From Acinetobacter piscicola (lineage in GTDB: Bacteria; Pseudomonadota; Gammaproteobacteria; Pseudomonadales; Moraxellaceae): a stretch of 64,000 nt of DNA. Below, in pieces: positions 18,220 through 27,623 of this stretch; the stretch's first letter is position 1; each line of letters opens with the position of its first letter. The notes beneath the pieces were generated by a model, which saw nothing but the letters and a program-made list of their open reading frames with translations, ran no database searches and was not told the origin of the DNA. The stretch lies in NCBI RefSeq assembly GCF_015218165.1, contig NZ_CP048659.1, positions 3,286,001 through 3,350,000 on the forward strand, read 5' to 3'. The position numbers and the translations under genes are program-made.

Positions 18220-20409
18220 ATGACCGAGCTGACGCCATATCATGAAGATCAAGAACTTGATAATAATACTTCTGATAACATCCATTTTCGTGACATTTTA
18301 GAACAACATATTACACGCCGTAGCTTAATTGCAAAAACAGCCAGTGGTGCAGCTGCTTTGGCTTTAGCTTCTACATTAACAGGCTGTGGTGATAATAAAG
18401 ATTCATCTAATAATGTAACACCCCCAACGCCTACACCTGTTGATCCTAATAAAAAACCTGAAAAATTAACCTTTAAGCCTGTCGCTAAAAATCTGAATGA
18501 CATTGTGACTGTACCTGAAGGTTATGAAGCGACTGTACTGTATGCAATGGGCGACTCCATTAATCCTGCCTATGCTGAATGGAATGATAATGCTGTTCCA
18601 TCGGGTCCAAGTTTTCAGTATCGATCAGGTGACTGTCATGACGGTATGAGCTATTTTGGTTTAAATCAGACCACCAAAAACTACGATCCAACCGTATCGG
18701 AAAGTGGTTTATTGGTCATGAACCATGAATATATCAATCCAACGTTCTTGCATCCTCAGGGTCCGACACTGAGTGCTGACGGTCGCCGCCCTGAAGATGA
18801 AGTGATTCGTGAAATGAATGCACACGGTGTTTCAATCATTGAGTTGAAAAAAGACAAAACAACACAAAAAGTCGAGATTGTTAAAAACTCACTGTTTAAT
18901 CGCCGTATTACTGCATCAACAGTGATGGATTTTGCAGGTGTTGTGGCAGGTTCAGACCTTTTAGTCACCAAATATTCAGCAGCAGGTAAACAAACTCGCG
19001 GTACTCATAACAACTGTGGTAATGGCTATACACCATGGGGAACATACTTAACCACTGAAGAAAACTATATTGGTTATTTCATCCGTAATAAAGGTGATGA
19101 CGCTAAACGTACGGCAGCAGAAATTATCGCACTTAAACGTTATGGTCTAAAAGATGGTGCAAGCTCACGCTACAAATGGGAAACTGCCCTCGGTCAATTA
19201 GAAAGCCAAGACTTATATGACCGTTGGAATTCTTCAATCACTGCAGACAAAGCGACCCAAGACTATCGTAACAGTGCCAATACTTTTGGTTGGATCGTAG
19301 AAATCGACCCATTTGATAATCGTCAAAATCCAGTCAAACGTACTTCTTTAGGTCGCTTTGCGCATGAAGACTGTCGTGCAAGCCGTTTGATCGAAGGTGA
19401 AAACCTTGCGTTCTATATGGGTGACGACTCACGTGGCGAATATATTTACAAATTTGTTTCTGATGCAAAATGGTCTGCCAAAGATATTAACGGCGGCTAT
19501 AAATCAGGCGATAAATATATGAACTCAGGCAAACTTTATGTTGCCAAGTTCAACAGTGATGGAACAGGTCAATGGATCGAATTGGCTTATGGTAAAAATG
19601 GCTTAAATGCGACAAATAGCGTCTATCCATTTCAATCACAAGCAGAAGTCACAACCTTTGCTCGTCTTGCAGGCGATGCAGTGGGCGCAACCAAAATGGA
19701 TCGCCCTGAATGGGTTGCGGTAAACCCTGAAAATGGAGAAGTTTATGTGACACTGACCAACAACTCAAACCGTGGTACAGCCTATCCAACAGATGCAGCC
19801 AATCCACGTAACTACCAAGATCCTGAAGGTGGAAAAGGTAATGTGAATGGTCATATTATCCGCTTCCATGAAGATGGTAATACAACAACGGCAACAACAT
19901 TTAAATGGGACATCTACCTATTTGGTGCGGAAGCAAAAATGGCAAATAACATTAACTTGTCTGGCTTAAATGATAACAATGACTTGTCTTCTCCAGATGG
20001 TATGTGGTTTGACCCACGTGGTGTGCTTTGGATTCAAACAGATGATGGTGCATATACAGATACGACCAACTGTATGATGCTAGCAGCATTACCAGGTAAA
20101 GTGGGTGATGGTACTAAAGCAACGACATCAACAGGTCAAGAAACCATTGTTGGTGCGAAAATGACCGATGATAATTTACGTCGTTTCCTCACAGGCCCAA
20201 CAGAATGTGAGATTACAGGGGTCACAATGACACCTGACCATAAAGCAATCTTCATCAATGTACAACATCCGGGTGAAGATTCAGCAAGCTATGACAAACC
20301 ATCAAGTCATTGGCCTGCAACTCAAAAAGATGCCAGCAATAAAACTGCTCGCCCACGTTCAGCAACCGTGGTTATTACACGTAAAGATGGCGGTACAATC
20401 GCAGGCTAA
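18220..20409 (+). CDS. phoX: PhoX-type (DUF839) alkaline phosphatase, Tat-exported lipoprotein
   Basis: The 729-residue product has a twin-arginine signal (TRRSLIAKT, Arg33-Arg34) followed by a hydrophobic stretch and a lipobox LTGC (Cys56), so it should be exported folded through Tat and lipid-anchored. The body is a DUF839/PhoX beta-propeller: VMNHEYINP, NNCGNGYTPWGTYLTTEEN, RFAHEDCR, WVAVNPENGEVYVTLTNNS and SSPDGMWFDPRGVLWIQTD are family landmarks. PhoX enzymes use calcium and iron and hydrolyse phosphate esters. The ATG at 18220 has TTAGGG upstream. Pho-box repeats and adjacency to tatABC fit a phosphate-starvation Tat substrate. Confidence 0.92.
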   Translation: MTELTPYHEDQELDNNTSDNIHFRDILEQHITRRSLIAKTASGAAALALASTLTGCGDNKDSSNNVTPPTPTPVDPNKKPEKLTFKPVAKNLNDIVTVPEGYEATVLYAMGDSINPAYAEWNDNAVPSGPSFQYRSGDCHDGMSYFGLNQTTKNYDPTVSESGLLVMNHEYINPTFLHPQGPTLSADGRRPEDEVIREMNAHGVSIIELKKDKTTQKVEIVKNSLFNRRITASTVMDFAGVVAGSDLLVTKYSAAGKQTRGTHNNCGNGYTPWGTYLTTEENYIGYFIRNKGDDAKRTAAEIIALKRYGLKDGASSRYKWETALGQLESQDLYDRWNSSITADKATQDYRNSANTFGWIVEIDPFDNRQNPVKRTSLGRFAHEDCRASRLIEGENLAFYMGDDSRGEYIYKFVSDAKWSAKDINGGYKSGDKYMNSGKLYVAKFNSDGTGQWIELAYGKNGLNATNSVYPFQSQAEVTTFARLAGDAVGATKMDRPEWVAVNPENGEVYVTLTNNSNRGTAYPTDAANPRNYQDPEGGKGNVNGHIIRFHEDGNTTTATTFKWDIYLFGAEAKMANNINLSGLNDNNDLSSPDGMWFDPRGVLWIQTDDGAYTDTTNCMMLAALPGKVGDGTKATTSTGQETIVGAKMTDDNLRRFLTGPTECEITGVTMTPDHKAIFINVQHPGEDSASYDKPSSHWPATQKDASNKTARPRSATVVITRKDGGTIAG

Positions 20410-20441
20410 TACGCTTATTATATGATTGTAATCTGCTTTAT

Positions 20442-20475
20442 ACGCCATATGTATTCACTACATATGGCGTTTTTT
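20442..20475. terminator. Terminator between convergent phoX and NRDE genes
   Basis: ACGCCATATG and CATATGGCGT form a perfect 10-bp stem around a 9-base loop, followed by five T. The stop codon of the convergent gene overlaps its right edge. Confidence 0.8.
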
Positions 20476-21256
20476 AATGTGAAAACAATCGAGCGATCTG
20501 AATCACTTCCCCTGATTTTTCACCCTGTTGGGTTTTTTCAAACCATTGCATTTTAGAAAGCTGAATGGTTAAAAAATTTGAACATCGCGTGCCATAAATT
20601 GGACTTTGAATAAAAGTAGAAGACAATAAATGTTCCATTTCAGTACTAATACCAGTATTGGGCAATAAGTCAGGAATGATTTTACGTTCATCTTGTAAAA
20701 GATCCCATACGGCAGAGACTATATCGTGCTCAGGTATCAATGGCTGTTGCAGCATCGGTAAAAATTCCTGTGTAAAACGCTTACGCAAATGTTGCGTTTT
20801 TTCCCAGTTTTCATTCAATAACCCATTCGATACCACAAACACACCTTTGGCTAAGACCTGTGGGGCTTCTCCACGATTACTCATATATACCGCTTGGTTT
20901 CGATCTCCGATAAATAAATTAAATCCCGCATAATCACATTGTTTTTTTTCTAAATCTTGGGCAAAACGAATGGGGGGTTGTGCGGACTGTAAAAAGGCCT
21001 GAATCAAATGTCCTCGTGAAGTTGCATATTGTTTCTTATCCTGTCCATCTCGAAAATTAGTGACAATCGCCCAACGTCCTTGCGCAGTTACACCCATCCA
21101 TGTCCCGCCAGATTGCAAGTCTTGCCCTGCAATAATTGGACTATTTTCCCAGTGATGTAGCTGTGAAGCAGCACGATGATAAAATTCATCTCGATTTGAA
21201 ATCAAACACAATGGCATATCATCAAAGACTTGCCATGCCAAAGCCACGATACACAT
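20474..21256 (-). CDS. NRDE/TANGO2-family protein
   Basis: The 260-residue protein starts MCIVALAW and carries LISNRDEFYHR near residue 20, the defining NRDE motif, and GTWMGVTAQGRWAIVTNFRD. The N-terminal Cys2 would be exposed after Met removal, as in Ntn-hydrolases, which this family resembles. Its molecular function is unsettled; eukaryotic TANGO2 has been linked to membrane or haem trafficking. It is monocistronic and overlaps the shared terminator with phoX. Confidence 0.88.
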   Translation of the reverse strand: MCIVALAWQVFDDMPLCLISNRDEFYHRAASQLHHWENSPIIAGQDLQSGGTWMGVTAQGRWAIVTNFRDGQDKKQYATSRGHLIQAFLQSAQPPIRFAQDLEKKQCDYAGFNLFIGDRNQAVYMSNRGEAPQVLAKGVFVVSNGLLNENWEKTQHLRKRFTQEFLPMLQQPLIPEHDIVSAVWDLLQDERKIIPDLLPNTGISTEMEHLLSSTFIQSPIYGTRCSNFLTIQLSKMQWFEKTQQGEKSGEVIQIARLFSH

Positions 21257-21361
21257 ATTTTTATTCCATCTCAGATTACTTTAAGTTTACACATTGAATG
21301 TACAACATTTTTCATATCTTTCAGCTAAAATCTGTGCAAAACAGAATACAAAGGACAAGGC

Positions 21362-22180
21362 ATGCTGACCTACCCGAATATCGACCCAGTCGCAATCGCA
21401 TTGGGACCACTTAAAGTACATTGGTATGGAATCATGTATCTTCTTGCATTTTTATGTGCTTGGGGACTGGCAACTTACCGTGCAAAACAGCGCACCAATT
21501 GGAACTCAGAAATGATTTCCGACCTAGTATTCTATGGTGCCTTAGGTGTGGTGCTCGGTGGACGTATTGGGTACGTACTATTTTATGAGTTTGACAAATT
21601 TATTGCCGACCCAATCTGGTTATTTAAAGTCTGGACTGGTGGCATGAGTTTTCATGGCGGCTTCCTCGGTGTGATGATCGCGATGCTGTTATGGTGTCAT
21701 AAATACAAAAAAACTTGGTTTGAAACGCTGGACTTTATCGCACCCTGTGTTCCGACAGGTCTAATGTTTGGTCGTTTTGGTAATTTTATCGGTGGCGAAC
21801 TTTATGGTCGTCAAGTATCCGATCCAAACTTTGCTTTAGGCATGATTTTCCCGACAGATCCACTACATTTGGTCCGTCATCCATCACAAATTTACCAAGC
21901 ATTATGTGAAGGCTTATTACTCTTTATTATCTTATGGTGGTTTAGCTCGAAACCTCGTCCTCGTTATGCTGTTTCAGCTATCTTTTTGATCGGTTATGGT
22001 TGTGCACGCTTCTTTATGGAATTCTTCCGTGAACCCGATGCAGATCAAGGCTACATTTTATTTGGTTGGATGACCAAAGGTCAGATTTTATCTTTCCCGA
22101 TGATTTTGATTGGAGTTTGGATGATTTGGTATGCCTACCAAAAGAAAATTTTTGACTGGGGTCCACAGAAAAACACTTAA
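21362..22180 (+). CDS. lgt: Prolipoprotein diacylglyceryl transferase
   Basis: Lgt transfers diacylglycerol from phosphatidylglycerol to the lipobox cysteine of prolipoproteins, the first lipoprotein maturation step in the inner membrane. Conserved blocks are visible: VHWYGIMYLLAF, GGRIGYVLFYE, GGMSFHGGFLG and the signature GRFGNFIGGELYGR, plus HPSQIYQALCEG and FFREPDADQG. About seven membrane segments are predicted and the 272-residue length is standard. AAGGACAAGGC lies just before the ATG. Confidence 0.97.
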   Translation: MLTYPNIDPVAIALGPLKVHWYGIMYLLAFLCAWGLATYRAKQRTNWNSEMISDLVFYGALGVVLGGRIGYVLFYEFDKFIADPIWLFKVWTGGMSFHGGFLGVMIAMLLWCHKYKKTWFETLDFIAPCVPTGLMFGRFGNFIGGELYGRQVSDPNFALGMIFPTDPLHLVRHPSQIYQALCEGLLLFIILWWFSSKPRPRYAVSAIFLIGYGCARFFMEFFREPDADQGYILFGWMTKGQILSFPMILIGVWMIWYAYQKKIFDWGPQKNT

Positions 22181-22210
22181 AAGCCAAACTTCACTTTGAA
22201 GCGACAACGA

Positions 22211-22235
22211 GCGGATGCACAAGCATCCGCTTTTT
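22211..22235 (+). terminator. Terminator downstream of lgt
   Basis: GCGGATGC and GCATCCGC form a perfect 8-bp GC-rich stem with an ACAA loop and TTTTT tail. Confidence 0.93.
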
Positions 22236-22335
22236 ATCTTTTATTTTCTTATTTTTTAATGACTACGTAACTAAAACTCATCTTTTCAATCAGTTCATTT
22301 ATACTAAAAGCGTCTTTTAAAAATACACATCCATT

Positions 22336-22719
22336 ATGCTTGAATTCTGGTTTGATCCAAAAACCCCAATCTTGAAAAAGCTATTTTTCTTGATTGTCAT
22401 CGCCATTGCAACTGTAGTGCTCTATCGTATGCAACCTTTGTCCTATAGCGCGATCTTAATGTTTGTCGCAACAGGTGTGATCTTCCTGATTTGTCGTTAT
22501 TGTAAAATACATTTTGTGGCACAGAAGCCAACGGGTATTGTGTATCGTGTCCTGACATGGATTCCAATCGCGCTTTTATTGGCATTGATTTTTAAAAATA
22601 TGAATCAAGGTGAAATTTTAATTCCTGGTTCACAAGGTATTTGCTTTATGGCATTGGCAGTATGTCTATTTTCACCCTTGTCATTACTCCATCAAAACAA
22701 ACCCACACAAGTCTCTTAA
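22336..22719 (+). CDS. Small membrane protein, paralogue of next gene
   Basis: The 127-residue protein has about four hydrophobic helices (residues 15-33, 39-55, 75-92 and 100-116) and a short cytoplasmic start, MLEFWFDP. I do not recognise the family. The start MLEFWF resembles MLDFWY of the next gene and the hydrophobic pattern is similar, so the two are probably a diverged tandem duplication. They are separated by 2 bp and likely co-translated. Confidence 0.65.
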   Translation: MLEFWFDPKTPILKKLFFLIVIAIATVVLYRMQPLSYSAILMFVATGVIFLICRYCKIHFVAQKPTGIVYRVLTWIPIALLLALIFKNMNQGEILIPGSQGICFMALAVCLFSPLSLLHQNKPTQVS

Positions 22720-22721
22720 AT

Positions 22722-23093
22722 ATGCTCGATTTTTGGTATTCGCAACGTTGTACCCGACAAATAAAATTGATGGTCAGCATTGGGCTGTGTATTGGGATTT
22801 ATTATTGTTCAAGCATTGTCAAACTCAGTCCATTCTTTGTGGGAATCAGTTTAGCAATAGGCATCATCTTACACCTGCTAAAACAGCTCAGTTTGAAACG
22901 TTTACAACATAGCAGCCAAGTCAAATTTTTGAAAATATTAATCATGTTTCTCCCCATTTTAACTTTGACCATCATGGCTTGGTATCTGCCACAGCAAGAT
23001 CTAATCTACCTGATCTTACAATGTCTTGGCTTTATGGCATTGGGTTTTATTCTCATTGCCAATTATGAAAATCGTGCGAAGCGTATCAATTAA
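22722..23093 (+). CDS. Small membrane protein, paralogue of preceding gene
   Basis: This 123-residue protein also has about four membrane segments and begins MLDFWYSQRCTRQIK, like its neighbour MLEFWFDPKTPILKK. The in-frame upstream ATG at 22641 would overlap the preceding gene by about 80 bases, so I chose the ATG at 22722. Its function is unknown. It ends within the left arm of a bidirectional terminator. Confidence 0.62.
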   Translation: MLDFWYSQRCTRQIKLMVSIGLCIGIYYCSSIVKLSPFFVGISLAIGIILHLLKQLSLKRLQHSSQVKFLKILIMFLPILTLTIMAWYLPQQDLIYLILQCLGFMALGFILIANYENRAKRIN

Positions 23094-23125
23094 AAAGGAA
23101 GGTTTTCCGAATAAGCTTCCTTTTT
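23092..23125. terminator. Bidirectional terminator
   Basis: AAAAAGGAAG and CTTCCTTTTT form a 10-bp stem around a 14-base loop; A and T runs on each side allow use from both strands. It lies between the membrane-protein pair and the convergent amidase gene. Confidence 0.82.
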
Positions 23126-23170
23126 AATATGCACATTTTCACTCTAAAAATGCGCTTGCACGGGTGAGGA

Positions 23171-23719
23171 TTAAACAGGTAAACGATAGTATTTATACGT
23201 TACATCGCCCTTGTAAACGTCATAACTGCGTTGTTTAAAGTCTGATACCCACTCAGTCCCCGTATAGCCTGCAATATGCCCATAACGGTGTTTAGCGGTG
23301 CGATCAATAATATAAATATCACCTTCTTTAGGATGATCAAAAGCAGGTTGAATCTGTTTATAACCAATTTCTTCGAGTGTTCCACCCCAATCTGCCGCAG
23401 CGATTGGATGATTGGTAAATTTAGCACCTGCTGTTTGTAATGCAATACGGATACTGCGTGCGCAACGTGCTGAACTGGTACGTGCAGAAATACTGTCTAA
23501 TTTATTGATGAACTTATCAATATCAATTTGAAATGCATTACTCAACGAAAACTTATTCGCTTGTGCAACTTTCAATTTATTCTGTTGAATAATCGCTGTT
23601 GGATTGAAGTCATCTTGCTGAGGGTAAAAAGAACCGCTTTCAAGTTGGAAAATAAACTGGCTCTCAGTATTACTTGCATGTAAATCTGACACGGGTTGAG
23701 TATTTAAATCGATAATCAT
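23171..23719 (-). CDS. Putative NlpC/P60- or CHAP-like peptidoglycan amidase, possible secreted effector
   Basis: The 182-residue protein has no signal peptide. Its second half looks like a papain-like amidase: SSARCARSIRIALQTAG with candidate nucleophile Cys86, GDIYIIDRTAKHRYGHIAGYTG with His148, and EWVSDF with Asp160. The same arrangement is found in phage endolysin CHAP domains and in Tae-type type VI secretion amidase effectors. The N-terminal 60 residues are unlike any domain I know and could be a delivery segment. No secretion gene or obvious immunity gene is adjacent. A cytoplasmic peptidase of unknown role is the alternative. Confidence 0.6.
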   Translation of the reverse strand: MIIDLNTQPVSDLHASNTESQFIFQLESGSFYPQQDDFNPTAIIQQNKLKVAQANKFSLSNAFQIDIDKFINKLDSISARTSSARCARSIRIALQTAGAKFTNHPIAAADWGGTLEEIGYKQIQPAFDHPKEGDIYIIDRTAKHRYGHIAGYTGTEWVSDFKQRSYDVYKGDVTYKYYRLPV

Positions 23720-24017
23720 TGCTCAACCTCATCCTTGTTTCTTTGAACCTGTCCTACCATAAAAAAACCAATACACTTATGAAAGAAGCAGTGATACTAG
23801 CCATAGATTCTTAAAAAGTGGTTAATGTAAATGTAATAAAATTTGTGAATGTAAATGAGAATAGTTTAAGTTGCTCTTTCTGCGGTTATTTTACAAGATT
23901 ATTTTTTATATCAATTATGCTTATATATTTATACTTTTTTATGAAATAGAATATTAATGTGAAATATATCACACAATCAATAAGAAACCTATCTCTCGAT
24001 AGGTCCATGCCATGTCA
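23720..24017. other. AT-rich intergenic region
   Basis: Almost 300 bases between the amidase gene and the YwqG-like gene contain very AT-rich DNA, a run with repeated GTGAAT/GTAAAT words near 23820-23860, and a hairpin at the right end. I see no gene; the amidase promoter should be here. Confidence 0.5.
23981..24004 (-). terminator. Probable terminator of the YwqG-like gene
   Basis: On the minus strand ACCTATC and GATAGGT pair around a GAGA loop, followed by TTCTTATT. The T-run is imperfect. Confidence 0.55.
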
Positions 24018-24821
24018 TTAAGAACAATCCCAGTTATACATCACTTTAGAAAAATCGCTTTTCTTCAGGTCATCGGGGTGGATAAAGAAATTGGCAACCC
24101 CACAATCTCCCCATAAAATTTCCACATTTTCTTGTCCTGAACTATCCAACTGAAACAGTAAAATATAATCTTTAAAGCGTTCATCATTGCCTCGTGGATC
24201 ATCCTGTGTAAAGTAAGGATAACCCCCTAGATGGTGCCCACTAGCAGAAAATGCGTCTTCATATGCATCATACAGATCTTCTGCGGCATCATCGTCCATC
24301 TCATAAAGATCACAAATCTGCTCAGCAAACCGATAATCAGATATCGAAATATAGCACTCTTGTGCCTGAAACTGTACAGCATATTGCCCTGTTACAGGGT
24401 TCATCTCCTGATCTAAAGTTTGTATTGGAAATGTATGTAACAACTGTGTGGTATCTTGTATCACTTGCTCATGAAAAATCACCCGAAAATTATTTTGATT
24501 TTGTGGCTCATCAAAATCTAGCCCCCATAAATCATCTTCAATATCAATAAAAAACTGTAAAATTCCTGTTTTTGGGTAAAGATTATTCTCAGGGAGTTCA
24601 GCAAAATTAATCTGTGCCAATAAAACCAAAGCTCGACCTTCTGCATTGTATGGATAGTCTCTACTTAAAGGAAAATAAGGTTCACCGCCGACTTTGCTTT
24701 GCCATAGCATCAAATCGTCAGCAGGCGTTAAATTCAACGCAATCGCTGACTTTTTTGTTGCTAAAATTTGTGCTTTATAGTGCTGAATAAACTCAGGAAT
24801 TTCGCTCGAATTGATGTGCAT
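24018..24821 (-). CDS. YwqG-like protein (DUF1963)
   Basis: The 267-residue acidic protein has the DUF1963/YwqG hallmarks: SKVGGEPYFPLSRDYP near residue 67, LVLLAQINFAELPE, GILQFFIDIEDDLWG, HHLGGYPYFTQDDPR, and LLFQLDSS...ILWGDCGVANFFIHPDDL toward the end. The family is widespread, cytoplasmic and without a settled function. It is divergent from thyA, with 132 bp between them. Confidence 0.85.
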   Translation of the reverse strand: MHINSSEIPEFIQHYKAQILATKKSAIALNLTPADDLMLWQSKVGGEPYFPLSRDYPYNAEGRALVLLAQINFAELPENNLYPKTGILQFFIDIEDDLWGLDFDEPQNQNNFRVIFHEQVIQDTTQLLHTFPIQTLDQEMNPVTGQYAVQFQAQECYISISDYRFAEQICDLYEMDDDAAEDLYDAYEDAFSASGHHLGGYPYFTQDDPRGNDERFKDYILLFQLDSSGQENVEILWGDCGVANFFIHPDDLKKSDFSKVMYNWDCS

Positions 24822-24953
24822 TGTTTTTCTCTCTTGTTATCTCTAGTTAAAATAAATTAGCGTTTAGTATAAACTGAGCGGTTAAGCAAAATATGACCAT
24901 CTTGTGCTATAAGACGAGTTGTGTCGTTTAAAAACAGATTTTTTGGAATTGAT

Positions 24954-25796
24954 ATGAGAGCGTATTTAGACCTTTTACAACACATCCTCGACAATGGTGG
25001 CGACAAGGGCGACCGTACAGGCACAGGAACACGTTCTGTATTTGGTCATCAAATGCGTTTTGACTTGTCCAAAGGTTTTCCACTACTCACGACTAAAAAA
25101 GTGCATTTTCGTTCAATTGTGATTGAACTATTATGGTTTTTAAAAGGCGATACCAACGTTCAGTATTTAAAAGACAATAAAGTCTCTATCTGGGATGAAT
25201 GGTCTACTGCTGAACAAACTGCACGTTTTGGTCGTCCCGAAGGTGAACTCGGCCCTGTATATGGTCATCAATGGCGTAATTTTGGTGCAACAAAGCTTGA
25301 AAATGGCTTATATGAAAATGACGGCTTTGATCAAATCAAATGGCTCGTTAATGAAATCAAAACCAATCCGAATTCACGCCGTTTGATTGTTTCAGGTTGG
25401 AACCCTCAAGAAGCAGGTCAAGTCGCATTACCGCCTTGTCATACGTTATTTCAGTTTTTTGTACAAGATGGCAAATTATCTTGTCAGCTTTATCAACGCA
25501 GTGCGGATGTATTTTTAGGTGTTCCATTTAATATCGCAAGCTATGCACTACTCACCCATATGATTGCACAAGTCTGTGGTTTAGCTGTGGGAGATTTTGT
25601 TTGGACAGGTGGTGATACACACTTATATGCCAACCATTTTGAACAAGCACAGTTACAGTTAACGCGTGAACCCTTGCCACTATGTCAATTAAAGCTCAAC
25701 CCTGAAATCACAGATATTTTTGATTTTAAATTTGAAGATATTGAAATTGTCGGTTATGAATCTCATCCTGCAATTAAAGCACCTGTTGCGGTTTAA
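24954..25796 (+). CDS. thyA: Thymidylate synthase
   Basis: ThyA methylates dUMP to dTMP with methylene-tetrahydrofolate. The nucleophilic Cys is in [11 protein letters not shown]; the dUMP-binding [20 protein letters not shown] and the [12 protein letters not shown] motif are intact, as is [13 protein letters not shown] at the N-terminus. The chosen ATG gives [15 protein letters not shown], the usual start; the in-frame upstream codon lacks a good site. At 280 residues it is normal. folA follows 124 bp downstream, regenerating the folate it oxidises. Confidence 0.98.
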   Translation: MRAYLDLLQHILDNGGDKGDRTGTGTRSVFGHQMRFDLSKGFPLLTTKKVHFRSIVIELLWFLKGDTNVQYLKDNKVSIWDEWSTAEQTARFGRPEGELGPVYGHQWRNFGATKLENGLYENDGFDQIKWLVNEIKTNPNSRRLIVSGWNPQEAGQVALPPCHTLFQFFVQDGKLSCQLYQRSADVFLGVPFNIASYALLTHMIAQVCGLAVGDFVWTGGDTHLYANHFEQAQLQLTREPLPLCQLKLNPEITDIFDFKFEDIEIVGYESHPAIKAPVAV

Positions 25797-25920
25797 TCTA
25801 ACCAACTTTTAAGATATATGCGCCTTATTAAAAGATTTTAAATCTTACCTTACATGATGCTACAATTGAGGGTTACGTCTTTTAAGGGCGCAGTTTAAAT
25901 TAAAGTTCAGGTTGATTATT

Positions 25921-26433
25921 ATGTCTTACCAAGGTTTAGAAGTTGTTCATGTTGTTGCTATGGACCAGCAACGCTGTATTGGTAAAGACAATGATTTACC
26001 TTGGCATATTTCAGCCGACTTAAAACACTTTAAGGAAATTACTCAGGGTGGGGTTATTATTTTAGGTCGAAAAAATTTTGACTCTATTGGACGTCCTTTA
26101 CCGAATAGAACTAATTGGGTAATTACAAGGAATGTTGATTGGAGCTTCAATGGAGTTAAAGTTGCTCACTCTATTGACGAAGCCCTTAGTAAATCAATTG
26201 AAGATATAAAAATATCTGAAAAACCTGATACAATTTTTATCATTGGTGGTGGTGAAATTTTCCAACAGACAATAAATATAACTGACCGCTTAGAACTTAC
26301 TCATGTTGATATTCTTGTTGATGGAGATGTTTTCTATCCAGAAATCCCGACGGCATTTAAAAAAGTTGCTTCTGAATCACATATTGATGACAAAACAGCT
26401 ATTGCTTTTGAGTTTGCAACTTATCGAAAATAA
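25921..26433 (+). CDS. folA: Dihydrofolate reductase
   Basis: DHFR reduces dihydrofolate to tetrahydrofolate and is the trimethoprim target. The 170-residue protein contains CIGKDNDLPWHISADLKHFK (active-site loop with Trp and Asp), ILGRKNFDSIGRPLPNR and the NADPH site IFIIGGGEIFQQ. I chose the ATG at 25921 with CAGG 9 bases upstream; an in-frame TTG at 25912 is unlikely. Placement after thyA gives a folate-cycle pair. Confidence 0.97.
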   Translation: MSYQGLEVVHVVAMDQQRCIGKDNDLPWHISADLKHFKEITQGGVIILGRKNFDSIGRPLPNRTNWVITRNVDWSFNGVKVAHSIDEALSKSIEDIKISEKPDTIFIIGGGEIFQQTINITDRLELTHVDILVDGDVFYPEIPTAFKKVASESHIDDKTAIAFEFATYRK

Positions 26434-26461
26434 GCATCAATTCAAATTATGATTTTGAAAT

Positions 26462-27529
26462 ATGCCAGAATTCCAAAAAAAATCTATTTTTCATACATTT
26501 GGAATGGGATTACTCCATTCCATTTTTAGTCTTTTTGTGCTCATTTCTTCTATTTGGCTATGTGGTGTCATTTGGTTTCAAGAACCTTTAGGTATACTAT
26601 TCAGCCGTGTCCTCATCGCCATTTGGATCATATTTTCCCTCAGTATTTTAGGCATTTATATTCGTCAAAATCTGTTTAGTCGCAATAAAGATATTTTGCT
26701 GTATAGCGTCGTTTTTATACTGAGTCTGCTGTGGTATTTTAATATTCCTGCCAAACAAAACCGTGACTGGAATCCTGAAGTAGACCGTTTATTTACCTAT
26801 CAAAAACAAGGTGATATCGTCACCATTCAGAATATTCGTAATTTTAATTGGAAAACTGAAGACCAATACGATGTGCATTGGGATACACGCCGTTATAATT
26901 TAAATCATATTACAGGGGTCAATATCATTACCTCTTATTGGATGGGACCACAAATTGCACATACTTTGGTAAGTTTTGATTTTTCTGATCAAAAACCTTT
27001 GGTATTTTCAATTGAAATCCGTAAAGAAAAAACTGAAAGTTTTTCTGCAATCGGGGGCTTTTTCCGTAAATATGAGTTGAGTTTAATTGCCTCAGATGAA
27101 AAAGATTTAATTTATACCCGTAGTAATGTACGCAATGAACAAGTGTATTTCTTCCCAATCAATATGCCCAAAGCTGAAATGCGTGCCTTATTTGAAGAAT
27201 ATTTGAGTAAAAGCGATGAGTTGGCACAACAAGCAAAATGGTATAACACGCTCACCAGTAATTGTACGACGCTCGTTTTTGACATGATCCAAGCCATTTC
27301 ACCTAAAGAGTTACCGATAGATTATCGTTTGCTTGCCTCAGGTTATTTACCGAATTATCTCTATGATCTAGGTGCCTTAAATCCACAATGGAATATGCAC
27401 CAGTGGTATCAACATGCACATGTCAATCCTCGTACAGATCAGTTTAAACATTTTAAATATCAAAGCAGTGAGAACTACTCTCAAGTGATTCGTGAAGGTT
27501 TACCGAAAACGGTCACAAAGGGTTCATAA
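26462..27529 (+). CDS. DUF4105 (Lnb N-terminal-like) membrane protein
   Basis: Three hydrophobic segments at about residues 13-38, 48-66 and 78-96 anchor the 355-residue protein in the inner membrane. The soluble remainder carries the DUF4105/Lnb_N landmarks: DVHWDTRRYNLNHITGVNIITSYW in pieces, AHTLVSFDF (His167) and TLTSNCTTLVFDMI with a probable nucleophile Cys268, a papain-like Cys/His pair. The domain presumably faces the periplasm. The precise reaction is unknown. It starts 28 bp after folA, so may be read through from it. Confidence 0.8.
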   Translation: MPEFQKKSIFHTFGMGLLHSIFSLFVLISSIWLCGVIWFQEPLGILFSRVLIAIWIIFSLSILGIYIRQNLFSRNKDILLYSVVFILSLLWYFNIPAKQNRDWNPEVDRLFTYQKQGDIVTIQNIRNFNWKTEDQYDVHWDTRRYNLNHITGVNIITSYWMGPQIAHTLVSFDFSDQKPLVFSIEIRKEKTESFSAIGGFFRKYELSLIASDEKDLIYTRSNVRNEQVYFFPINMPKAEMRALFEEYLSKSDELAQQAKWYNTLTSNCTTLVFDMIQAISPKELPIDYRLLASGYLPNYLYDLGALNPQWNMHQWYQHAHVNPRTDQFKHFKYQSSENYSQVIREGLPKTVTKGS

Positions 27530-27623
27530 TTCAGTAGATTTTTAACGCTTAGATACATTGTCAAGCTAGTGATTTGCATGATTTTTTGTTTATATAGAAG
27601 CAGTCTATATTTCTGAGAAAATC

